The position numbers and the translations under genes are program-made. Positions 57,497 to 64,000 of a stretch of 64,000 nt of DNA are shown here, piece by piece. The first letter of the stretch is position 1. Every line of letters begins with the position of its first letter. The notes beneath the pieces are model-generated. The model was not told the origin of the DNA. It saw only the letters and a program-made list of their open reading frames with translations, and ran no database searches. The DNA lies in contig CAWBRV010000003.1 of NCBI GenBank assembly GCA_963791225.1, positions 806,001 to 870,000 on the forward strand, read 5' to 3'. Source of the DNA: PALSA-612 sp963791225 (GTDB lineage: Bacteria; Actinomycetota; Thermoleophilia; Gaiellales; Gaiellaceae).

Positions 57497-59688
57497 GTCA
57501 GGTCACTCGCATCGGGCTCGAGCGCGAGTTGGAGCTCCTTCTCGAGCGCGACCACCCGAACCCGCACCACGTGCTCGGCGCTCATCAGGCGGACGGCGGC
57601 GTCGTGATCCGCGTCCACCGCCCCGACGCGACCGGCGTGCGCGCGATCCCGGAGGGCGGCGACCCGGTCGCGCTGGAGCGGATCATTCCGGCCGGCGTCT
57701 TCGAGGGCGTCGTCCGCGACGCCTCGCTTCCGCTTCGGTACCGGCTCGAGATCGCGTACCCGGGCGGGAACACCTTCGAGCTCGACGACCCGTACCGGTT
57801 TCTGCCGACGCTCGGCGAACTCGACCTCCACCTCGCCGGCGAAGGGCGCCACGAGGAGCTGTACGCGAAGCTCGGCGCGCACCTGCAGGACATGGACGGC
57901 ACGGCGGGTACCGCCTTCGCCGTCTGGGCACCGGCCGCGCGCTCGGTCAGCGTCGTCGGCGACTTCAACGGCTGGGACGGCCGCCTGCACCCGATGCGCT
58001 CGCTCGGGAGCGTCGGGATCTGGGAGCTGTTCGTCCCCGGCCTCGAGCCCGGCACGAACTACAAGTTCGAGGTCCGCGCGCAGAACGGCGGCCTCCTGCT
58101 CAAGGTCGACCCGTATGCGTTCGCGAGCGAGGTGCCCCCGAAGAACGCCTCCGTCGTCTTCCGCCCCGAGCACGAGTGGAGCGACGGCGACTGGCTCGCG
58201 AGCCGCGTGGCCGCCGACCCGTGGCGGAGCCCGATGTCGATCTACGAGGTGCACCTCGGCTCCTGGCGGCTGAATCCGCTCGAGGGCAACCGCAGCCTGA
58301 CGTACCTCGAACTGGCGGACGAGCTCGCCGACTACGTGCTCGACCTCGGCTTCACCCACGTCGAGCTCCTGCCGGTGATGGAGCACCCGTTCGGAGGCTC
58401 GTGGGGCTATCAGGTGACCGGCTACTACGCGCCGACCTCGCGCTTCGGGTCGCCCGACGACTTCCGCGTCTTCGTCGACCGGCTGCACGGGCGCGGCCTC
58501 GGCGTCGTGCTCGACTGGGTGCCCGCGCACTTCCCGCGCGACGAGTGGGCGCTCGCCCGCTTCGACGGCACGGCGCTCTACGAGCACGCCGATCCACGCC
58601 GCGGCGCCCATCCGGACTGGGGCACGCTCGTCTTCAATTTCGGGCGGAACGAGGTGAGGAACTTCCTGCTCGCGAACGCGCTCTTCTGGCTGCGCGAGTA
58701 CCACGCAGACGGCCTGCGCGTCGACGCCGTCGCCTCGATGCTCTACCTCGACTACTCACGCAAGGCGGGGGAATGGATCCCGAACGCCTACGGCGGCCGT
58801 GAGGATCTCGATGCGATCGCGTTCCTCAAGGAGCTCAACGCCGTCACGCACGGCTCCGTGCCGGGCGTGCTGATGACGGCCGAGGAATCGACCGCCTGGC
58901 CCGGCGTGACTCGTCCGACCGACGCGGGCGGGCTCGGCTTCGGCTTCAAGTGGAACATGGGCTGGATGCACGACACGCTCGACTACTTCCACCACGAGCC
59001 TGTGCACCGGCTCCACCACCACAACAAGCTCTCGTTCGGGCTGATCTACGCCTTCACGGAGAGCTTCATCCTCCCGCTCTCCCACGACGAGGTCGTTCAC
59101 GGCAAAGGCTCGCTCCTCTCGAAGATGCCGGGCGACCGCTGGCAGCAGTTCGCGAACCTGCGCGCGCTGTACGGGCACATGTGGGCGCATCCGGGCAAGA
59201 AGCTCCTGTTCATGGGCGGCGAGTTGGCGCAGGAGCAGGAGTGGAGTCACGACCGCTCGCTCGACTGGCATCTCCTCGAGCGGGCCGACCACGGCGGCGT
59301 CCAGACGCTCGTCCGCGACCTCAACCGGATCTATCGCGACGAGCCCGCGCTGTGGGACGCCGACTACGAGCCGTCCGGCTTCCGCTGGCTGGAAGCGAAC
59401 GACGCCTCGTGGAACGTGCTCGCCTTTGCGCGCTTCTCGGGCGACGGCTCGCGCTGCCTGGTCTCCGTCGGGAACTTCTCGCCGGTGCCGAGGCAGCGCT
59501 ACCGGATCGGTCTCCCGCGCGGCGGCCGCTGGCGCGAGGTGCTGAACACCGACGCCGCGGACTACGGGGGTTCGAACGTCGTCAACGGCGCGGTCGAAGC
59601 CGAGGAGACGCCCTGGCACGACCAGCCCTTCTCGGCCGAGGTGACGCTGCCGCCGCTCGGCGTGGCGTGGCTCGTGCCCGCGGGCTGA
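57493..59688 (+). CDS. glgB: 1,4-alpha-glucan branching enzyme
   Basis: 731 residues, the full two-CBM48 type. N-terminal carbohydrate modules (HPNPHHVLGAHQADGGVVIR; FAVWAPAARSVSVVGDFNGW) precede the GH13_9 barrel: SIYEVHLGSWR, THVELLPVMEHPFGGSWGYQ, GLRVDAVASMLYLDYSR (nucleophile Asp), VLMTAEESTAWPGVT (Glu) and LPLSHDEVVHGKGSLL. A beta-sandwich closes it. It adds alpha-1,6 branches to the GlgE product. Translationally coupled to glgE. Confidence 0.96.
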   Translation: MSQVTRIGLERELELLLERDHPNPHHVLGAHQADGGVVIRVHRPDATGVRAIPEGGDPVALERIIPAGVFEGVVRDASLPLRYRLEIAYPGGNTFELDDPYRFLPTLGELDLHLAGEGRHEELYAKLGAHLQDMDGTAGTAFAVWAPAARSVSVVGDFNGWDGRLHPMRSLGSVGIWELFVPGLEPGTNYKFEVRAQNGGLLLKVDPYAFASEVPPKNASVVFRPEHEWSDGDWLASRVAADPWRSPMSIYEVHLGSWRLNPLEGNRSLTYLELADELADYVLDLGFTHVELLPVMEHPFGGSWGYQVTGYYAPTSRFGSPDDFRVFVDRLHGRGLGVVLDWVPAHFPRDEWALARFDGTALYEHADPRRGAHPDWGTLVFNFGRNEVRNFLLANALFWLREYHADGLRVDAVASMLYLDYSRKAGEWIPNAYGGREDLDAIAFLKELNAVTHGSVPGVLMTAEESTAWPGVTRPTDAGGLGFGFKWNMGWMHDTLDYFHHEPVHRLHHHNKLSFGLIYAFTESFILPLSHDEVVHGKGSLLSKMPGDRWQQFANLRALYGHMWAHPGKKLLFMGGELAQEQEWSHDRSLDWHLLERADHGGVQTLVRDLNRIYRDEPALWDADYEPSGFRWLEANDASWNVLAFARFSGDGSRCLVSVGNFSPVPRQRYRIGLPRGGRWREVLNTDAADYGGSNVVNGAVEAEETPWHDQPFSAEVTLPPLGVAWLVPAG

Positions 59689-59750
59689 CGTGCCGGATCG
59701 CTCCCCGTAGAAGCTGACCGACGCCGATCTCGACTGGACGGAAGCGTTGC

Positions 59751-59774
59751 TATGATGCAACAATAATGTTGCAT
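59751..59774 (+). promoter_or_regulatory. Palindromic operator overlapping a -10 box
   Basis: ATGCAAC-AATAAT-GTTGCAT (59755-59774), with perfect 7-bp arms, overlaps TATGAT (59751-59756), a good -10. A repressor bound here would block the promoter of the gene at 59790. This is one of the most AT-rich spots in the window. Confidence 0.6.
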
Positions 59775-59789
59775 AGGGAAGGAGTCGAC

Positions 59790-60479
59790 ATGCCCGTCCG
59801 AGCCGCCGTCCTGGAGATGCTCGAGCTGGCCCGGGAAGAGGAGCGGCCATTCGTTGCCGGGCTGACGGGGGAGCAGCGGGACGATCCCGGCTCGCCGTCG
59901 GCCTGGTCGGCGAAGGCGCTGCTCGCACACATCACCGACTTCAAGCAGCAGCAGGTCGTGCGGGTCGAATGCGTGTTGCGCGGCGAGACAGCGCCGAACT
60001 TCGCGCCCGTCGACCATCTCGACCCGGCCGTCTACGCCGGCTACCAGGCTCGGGCGTGGGACGAGGTGCTCGCCGGCGCCGAGCGCGTCTCGGCCGAGCT
60101 GGTCGCGCGCGGCGGCAAGCTCGACGAGGACGTGCTGACCGCGCCCGGCGCCAACGGGCGGACGCTCTGGGCGCAGCTCCTCGTGCGCGGCGTCTGGCAC
60201 TCGAGCGGCCACCTCGGCCCGTATCTCGCGCAACACGGGCGCGCCGATGCGGCGGAGGCGCTCCAGCAGCGGCTCGTGGACAAGGGCCGCTCGCTCGGCC
60301 TGCCGCCGAAGCCGGGGAGCTGGGCGATGGGTCTCTACAACCTCGCCTGCGCACAGGTCGCGGGCGGGCGGCTGGACGAGGCCCGCGCGACGCTCGACGA
60401 GTCGCTGGAGCTCGACCCTGCGCTTGCCCGCTCGGTCGAGAGCGATCCCGACCTCGAGCCGCTCCGCGCCGTCGCCTGA
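59790..60479 (+). CDS. DinB/ClbS-like four-helix protein with TPR-like tail
   Basis: 229 residues. Residues 1-165 are a DinB-type bundle: WSAKALLAHITDFKQQQVVR (first metal His) and VWHSSGHLGPYLAQHG (paired His), as in mycothiol-dependent or colibactin self-protection (ClbS/DfsB) enzymes. The last 45 residues (NLACAQVAGGRLDEARATLD and LELDPALARSVESDPDLEPL) form one TPR-like helical hairpin. ATG 59790 follows GGAAGGAG. It converges with a TetR gene that may be the repressor acting at 59755-59774. Confidence 0.75.
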   Translation: MPVRAAVLEMLELAREEERPFVAGLTGEQRDDPGSPSAWSAKALLAHITDFKQQQVVRVECVLRGETAPNFAPVDHLDPAVYAGYQARAWDEVLAGAERVSAELVARGGKLDEDVLTAPGANGRTLWAQLLVRGVWHSSGHLGPYLAQHGRADAAEALQQRLVDKGRSLGLPPKPGSWAMGLYNLACAQVAGGRLDEARATLDESLELDPALARSVESDPDLEPLRAVA

Positions 60480-60482
60480 CGG

Positions 60483-61061
60483 CTAGGCAGCTACGCCGCG
60501 AAGCACGAGCGGGAGCACGAGCCCGCGCGTCTTTTGCTGCGGCCACCCGTGGCGTGCGCGCAGGTGGACGTATGGCCAGCACACCGTGTTGAACAGCGCG
60601 TCCGCCGCGTCGATCGCCGGGCCCAGCGTGCGCAGCGTCCCGTCCGCGGCGCCGTCCTCGAGCGCCCGGACGAACGGCTCCAGGAAGCTGCCGGCCGGGG
60701 GCGCCTCCTGCCAGGCCCGGTGGAAGGCATCGTCCGCCGCCGACAGGAGTTCGAGATGGCGGTCGGCGACGTCGCACAATGCGGCGATGGCGGCCTCCAG
60801 TCGCTCACGTCCCGATCCGGACGCCGTGAGCACCGGCCACATCGCGTCGCGGTAATCTGCCGAGAGCTGCACGAGAAGCGCGCGGACGAGGCTGTCGCGG
60901 GAGACGCCTTGCCGCCACAGCGTCACACGCGACACCCCGGCCTTCGCGGCCACCCGCTCCAGGCTCAGCCGGTCCCAACCTCCCTCGGCCAGCACCGCCA
61001 CCGTCGCGTCGAGGACGACGGGATCGACAGCAGCTGTCACGCTTGCTTTGTGCGGCGCCAC
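60483..61061 (-). CDS. TetR family transcriptional regulator
   Basis: 192 residues. N-terminal HTH (about 16-60): VLDATVAVLAEGGWDRLSLE and RVAAKAGVSRVTLWRQGVSR. The effector domain has FLEPFVRALEDGAADGTLRT, reminiscent of TetR_C regulators. The recognition helix has VSRVTLWRQ instead of the common VS..TLYRHF. GTG 61061 has TACGAT 6 nt upstream (leaderless). Ligand unknown. Convergent with the DinB-like gene, 3 bp apart. Confidence 0.9.
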   Translation of the reverse strand: MAPHKASVTAAVDPVVLDATVAVLAEGGWDRLSLERVAAKAGVSRVTLWRQGVSRDSLVRALLVQLSADYRDAMWPVLTASGSGRERLEAAIAALCDVADRHLELLSAADDAFHRAWQEAPPAGSFLEPFVRALEDGAADGTLRTLGPAIDAADALFNTVCWPYVHLRARHGWPQQKTRGLVLPLVLRGVAA

Positions 61062-61083
61062 CGACAGATCGTACGCCCAGGCT

Positions 61084-61140
61084 CTTAGCCAGTTCTTAGA
61101 CCGGGCTCAGCGGAGTCTCATGCCTGCGTGCTCCTATTAG
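61084..61140 (+). promoter_or_regulatory. Four 11-bp-phased CTYAK boxes plus -10 upstream of htrA
   Basis: CTTAG (61084), CTTAG (61095), CTCAG (61106) and CTCAT (61117) start exactly 11 bp apart. TATTAG (61135-61140) follows 13 nt after the last box. The boxes resemble the CTCAT pairs at 24.4 and 26.5 kb, so the second OmpR-type system is a candidate regulator. The array takes the place of a -35 box, as in class II activation. Confidence 0.65.
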
Positions 61141-61173
61141 GGCACGCAAACACGACTCCGGAAGGACTGACAC

Positions 61174-62334
61174 GTGCCTCACAAGATTCTCCTCATCGCC
61201 GTCGCGGGTGCCGCGCTCATCGGAGCCGGCGTCGGAGCCGGCACCTACGCGGCCGTCGGCGGCAGCTCGAAGTCGTCCACGCAGGTCGTGACCAGCACGG
61301 TCACGACTCCGGCGACGTCGCCCGCCACGTTGACGAGCCAGCAGACGCCGATGAGCGTCGCCGAGATCGCCAAGCGCGACTCCGCGAGCGTGGTCCAGAT
61401 CACGGTCACGACCGGCGGCTCGAGCGGCGGCGTCTTCGGCCAGGGCGGCGGCGGGAGCCAGCAGGCGCAGGGCTCCGGCTTTGTCTACGACACGCAGGGT
61501 GACATCGTCACGGACCAGCACGTGGTCGACGGCGCCTCGGCGATCTCGGTCAAGTTCGCGAACGGCGCCACATACAAGGCGACGGTCGTCGGCTCGGACG
61601 CTTCCAGCGACCTGGCCGTGATCAAGGTCAACGCTCCCGCGTCGCTGCTGCACCCGCTCGCGCTCGCCGACTCGAGCAAGGTCGCCGTGGGCGACAGTGT
61701 GGTCGCGATCGGCAGCCCGTTCGGGCTCCAGGGCACGGTCACCTCCGGCATCGTCAGCGCCCTCCACCGCGACATCACCGCGCCGAACAACTTCACCATC
61801 ACCGACACGATCCAGACCGACGCCGCCATCAACCACGGCAACTCGGGCGGCGTCCTCCTCGACACGGCCGGCAACGTGATCGGCGTCACCGCCCAGATCG
61901 ACAGCGAGTCCGGCGGCAACGACGGCGTCGGCTTCGCAATCCCCTCCAACACCGTCCGCTCGATCGTCTCCCAGCTGGTCGGCGGCGGCTCCGTGCAGCG
62001 GGCGTATCTCGGCGTCCACATCCAGACGATCCCGAGCGACGCCGCCGCACAGCTCGGCGGCACGGCTGGCGTCGAGGTGACGAGCGTCGTCGCCGGCTCC
62101 CCGGCCGCAAAGGCGGGGCTCAAGGCTGCGAGCGGCTCGCAGGTCGTCAACGGCCAGCAGTACGCGACCGGAGGCGACGTGATCACCGCGATCGACGGTC
62201 ACTCCGTCTCGAGCGCCGACTCGCTGCAGACCGAGGTCGCCGGCAAGAAGCCGGGCACGAAGGTCACTCTCACCGTCGTCCACGGCGGCTCCACGAAGAC
62301 GATCACCGTCACGCTCGGTACGCGTCCCTCGTAA
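61174..62334 (+). CDS. HtrA/DegP-like serine protease with PDZ domain
   Basis: 386 residues. Signal/anchor helix (5-28), a Ser/Thr linker, a trypsin-like domain with His116 (VTDQHVVD), Asp146 (SSDLAVI) and Ser224 (NHGNSGGVLLD), and a C-terminal PDZ domain (about 280-375; SPAAKAGLKAASGSQV and GGDVITAIDG). Exported envelope protease/chaperone that degrades misfolded proteins. GTG 61174 follows GGAAGGACTGACAC. Long leader of about 30 nt from the -10. In mycobacteria the CusS/MprB-type systems also control HtrA-like proteases. Confidence 0.94.
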   Translation: MPHKILLIAVAGAALIGAGVGAGTYAAVGGSSKSSTQVVTSTVTTPATSPATLTSQQTPMSVAEIAKRDSASVVQITVTTGGSSGGVFGQGGGGSQQAQGSGFVYDTQGDIVTDQHVVDGASAISVKFANGATYKATVVGSDASSDLAVIKVNAPASLLHPLALADSSKVAVGDSVVAIGSPFGLQGTVTSGIVSALHRDITAPNNFTITDTIQTDAAINHGNSGGVLLDTAGNVIGVTAQIDSESGGNDGVGFAIPSNTVRSIVSQLVGGGSVQRAYLGVHIQTIPSDAAAQLGGTAGVEVTSVVAGSPAAKAGLKAASGSQVVNGQQYATGGDVITAIDGHSVSSADSLQTEVAGKKPGTKVTLTVVHGGSTKTITVTLGTRPS

Positions 62335-62360
62335 CGAGCAAGGTTCCCTCCTCCCACGAC

Positions 62361-62393
62361 GGCCCGCCGAGCGCCACCGACGCTCGGCGGGCC
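62361..62393 (+). terminator. 13-bp hairpin terminator of htrA-like gene
   Basis: GGCCCGCCGAGCG-CCACCGA-CGCTCGGCGGGCC, a perfect 13-bp stem with a 7-nt loop, 26 nt after the stop. Confidence 0.8.
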
Positions 62394-62430
62394 AAATCGG
62401 CTTCTCCCGCCTGACGCGGGCGGTTGCCGC

Positions 62431-63450
62431 TCAGCGGCGGAGCACACGCTTGGCGAGCGGGCGGCCGTGCGTGTACGCGGTGCGCTCGAGGATGCCGAGG
62501 GGCGTGCGGGCAAAGGCCTGGAGGACACGGCGCTCGTGGGCGAGGGGGGTCCAAACGGTCTTGTACGCCTCGTCCGTGCCGAGGAACTCGTAGCGCCGCA
62601 GGCCGAGCGAGAACGCGCGCTCGAGCTGGTCGTGGGTGATCAAGCCGCCCGGGCCGTAGCGTCTCAGCTCGATGTCGAAGCCGCCCTTGAGGATGGCGTA
62701 GACGCCGTGCTCCTCGAGCGCGAGCTCGAACGCGATCGCGCGGCCGTCGAGACGGAGGAAGGCGAGCCGGAGGATGCCGCGCTCGGCCGCCCAGCGGGCG
62801 ATCTCGGTGTAGAAGCCGAGCGTGTCCGGCCTCGAGTCGATCGCGGTTCCGCTCTCGCGCTTCCAGCCGGATGCCTCGACCGGCAGGCCCTCGGCGAGGA
62901 GCTCGTCGAGGCGCTCGCGGCCGTCCTCGACCGAGAACTCGACGGCGCCCAGCTCCTCGAGGCGCCGTCGCCTACGCAGGGTCTCCTTGACGTGGTGACG
63001 GTCGAGCGCCGCCAGGTAGTCCTCGAACGAGCCGCTGACGTCGACGTAGGGAGAACGATCGCCGACACGCTCCAGGAGGCTGTAGCCCGCAGCGAGCGCT
63101 GCCTCGCGGAGCGCCTCGAGCTGGGGCTCCGGAGCCGGTCGCAACGTCACGCTCCGAGCACCGGCGAAGAGGCCCTGGCCGAGGGCGACTGCGGCGTCGC
63201 GGCTCTCGGCGACGAGGGGAAGCTCGGGCGAGTGCCAGTTGGCGGCTCCCGACACCCGACCGCTCTTGCGCGCGACGGGGACGACGCCGGAGAGCGCTCC
63301 GTCAGCGGTCGAGGTCGTGACGACGTCCAGCTCGCCGCTCCCGAATGCACGCCACCAGGCCGAGACCCACGCCGGCCGCGCCCAGGGAGCCGACCCGACC
63401 CGGTCGGCGAGCGTGTCCCATTCCTCCACGAGCCGGGGGTCGATCTCCAT
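62431..63450 (-). CDS. FemAB/CelD-like GNAT-fold acetyltransferase (BioF2-like)
   Basis: 339 residues. Two GNAT-like halves. The typical segments are SGAANWHSPELPLVAESRDA, FEDYLAALDRHHVKETLRRR, SGWKRESGTAIDSRPDTLGF, GRAIAFELALEEHGVYAILK, the ...GPGGLITHDQLERAFSLGLR helix and FLGTDEAYKTVWTP. The conserved K/R-x-x-...-LGxDxYKxxW ending marks the BioF2-like/CelD group, linked to exopolysaccharide or peptidoglycan modification. The ATG at 63450 lies 8 nt from a TAGGAT -10 shared with the divergent ATP-grasp gene. Confidence 0.85.
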   Translation of the reverse strand: MEIDPRLVEEWDTLADRVGSAPWARPAWVSAWWRAFGSGELDVVTTSTADGALSGVVPVARKSGRVSGAANWHSPELPLVAESRDAAVALGQGLFAGARSVTLRPAPEPQLEALREAALAAGYSLLERVGDRSPYVDVSGSFEDYLAALDRHHVKETLRRRRRLEELGAVEFSVEDGRERLDELLAEGLPVEASGWKRESGTAIDSRPDTLGFYTEIARWAAERGILRLAFLRLDGRAIAFELALEEHGVYAILKGGFDIELRRYGPGGLITHDQLERAFSLGLRRYEFLGTDEAYKTVWTPLAHERRVLQAFARTPLGILERTAYTHGRPLAKRVLRR

Positions 63451-63457
63451 CGGCTCG

Positions 63458-63464
63458 TATCCTA
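63458..63464. promoter_or_regulatory. Palindromic -10 serving two divergent leaderless genes
   Basis: TATCCTA reads TATCCT on plus (6 nt before GTG 63470) and TAGGAT on minus (8 nt before ATG 63450). Only 19 bp separate the two start codons, so both transcripts must begin at or next to their start codons. Confidence 0.55.
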
Positions 63465-63469
63465 GGCCG

Positions 63470-64000
63470 GTGCGTGTGCTCGTCCCGGACGACGACTTCA
63501 CCGCCGTCCTGGCCGCCGTGCGGGCGCTTCGCAAGGGCGGTTACGAGCCCTGGCTCGCGATGAGCGTGCCGAGCGCGTTCGCCGCGCGGTCGCGCGACAC
63601 GGCCGGCACCGTCCCCGTGCCGGACGCCGGACCCGACCCCGACGGCTTCGTCGCGGCGCTCGCGGAGGCCGCAGCTCGTCTTCGGGTCGTGGCCGTCCTC
63701 CCGGGGACCGAGACCTCGTTGACGGCGCTCGCCGGGCGCGAGTCGGACTTCCCGGAGGGCGTCGTCCTCGGCGTCCCGCCCCGCGAGATCGTCGAGCGCG
63801 CCGTCGACAAGTCGATCCTCGCCCAGCTCTCCGCGAAGGCGGGGCTGAAGGTGCCGGAGACGCAGGTCGTCGACAGCGCCGGCGCCGACGGCATCACCTA
63901 CCCGGCAGTGGTCAAGCCGTTGACGAGCTCGACGCTCGTCGACGGCACGCTTCGCCTCGGCTGGGTGCGCAAGATCGATACCGCCGCGGAGCTCCGGGCC
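63470..64000 (+). CDS. ATP-grasp protein, partial at window edge
   Basis: 177 residues are visible, continuing beyond the window. VRVLVPDDDFTAVLAAVRAL and GYEPWLAMSVPSA form the N-terminal lobe; LRVVAVLPGTETSLTALAGR and PREIVERAVDKSILAQLSAKA (GLKVPET) then TYPAVVKPL start the ATP-grasp domain (the Lys of VVKPL contacts ATP). The order is that of carbamoyl-phosphate-synthase-like or polyglutamate-type ligases near envelope genes. The substrate cannot be told. Divergent from the FemAB-like gene. Confidence 0.82.
   Translation, partial: MRVLVPDDDFTAVLAAVRALRKGGYEPWLAMSVPSAFAARSRDTAGTVPVPDAGPDPDGFVAALAEAAARLRVVAVLPGTETSLTALAGRESDFPEGVVLGVPPREIVERAVDKSILAQLSAKAGLKVPETQVVDSAGADGITYPAVVKPLTSSTLVDGTLRLGWVRKIDTAAELRA

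Noticed and set aside
1..64000. CRISPR arrays, tRNA/rRNA genes, insertion sequences, integrases, biosynthetic gene cluster
   Set aside because: No regular spacer repeats, cloverleaf, transposase motif or NRPS/PKS-type gene was seen on either strand.

Overview
High-GC (roughly 70%) actinobacterial chromosomal DNA, coding on both strands with overlapping ATGA/GTGA gene junctions, many GTG/TTG starts and many apparent leaderless promoters. The GlgM/GlgE glycogen route, Ig-repeat secreted proteins, 3Fe-4S ferredoxin, VKOR, MalT-like LuxR tandem and DevS/DevR-like pair suggest the class Thermoleophilia (Gaiellales/Solirubrobacterales type). That placement is an inference; there is no rRNA in the window. 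No tRNA, CRISPR array, insertion sequence or phage gene was seen.

Layout. (1) 0-14.4 kb is a stress/envelope block: a secreted Ig-repeat protein, two tandem MalT-like LuxR regulators, a NarL-type response regulator, an ion channel, PPK2 coupled to a cation P-type ATPase, and DUF5661, RDD and DUF6325 proteins. Every promoter-bearing intergenic gap here holds a 17-bp inverted repeat close to TCRYCC-N5-GGRYGA. (2) 14.5-29.4 kb is a redox island bounded by two OmpR-type two-component systems. It holds three ferric-reductase-like heme membrane proteins (one frameshifted), 3Fe-4S ferredoxin and its reductase, ApbE flavin transferase, a diheme cytochrome c, an SQR-like flavoprotein, a cytochrome-b-like protein, DsbA and VKOR, plus several tiny proline-rich membrane-anchored proteins. 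One of these carries a TGATPT flavinylation-like motif directly before apbE. (3) 29.4-43.1 kb resembles a DosR-type dormancy region: a broken DevS/DevR-like pair, malic enzyme, GNAT/acyl-CoA synthetase fusion, a heavy-metal ATPase with two nonsense codons, universal stress protein and GAPDH, RtcB, and a CBS-BON protein. A second palindrome, near TGCGGGWWWCCCGCAACC, lies upstream of at least five of these. (4) 43.1-50.9 kb: a small zinc-ribbon protein with an ABC-2 exporter, a large membrane protein, a repeat protein and an ECF sigma factor fused to its own ZAS anti-sigma domain. (5) 51-59.7 kb: glycogen synthesis by the maltose-1-phosphate route (glgC, glgM-type synthase, malQ, glgE, glgB). 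(6) 59.7-64 kb: DinB-like protein, TetR regulator, HtrA protease behind an array of four 11-bp-phased boxes, and a divergent FemAB-like/ATP-grasp pair sharing a palindromic leaderless promoter.

The parts most likely to be new are regulatory: two locus-wide palindromes, two sets of 11-bp-phased direct repeats that match the two OmpR-type systems, and the leaderless TANNNT-N6-start layout. Several genes carry disruptions (five +1 shifts in the sensor/regulator pair, one in a heme membrane gene, two nonsense codons in an ATPase). These may be real decay or assembly errors, and read data would be needed to tell.
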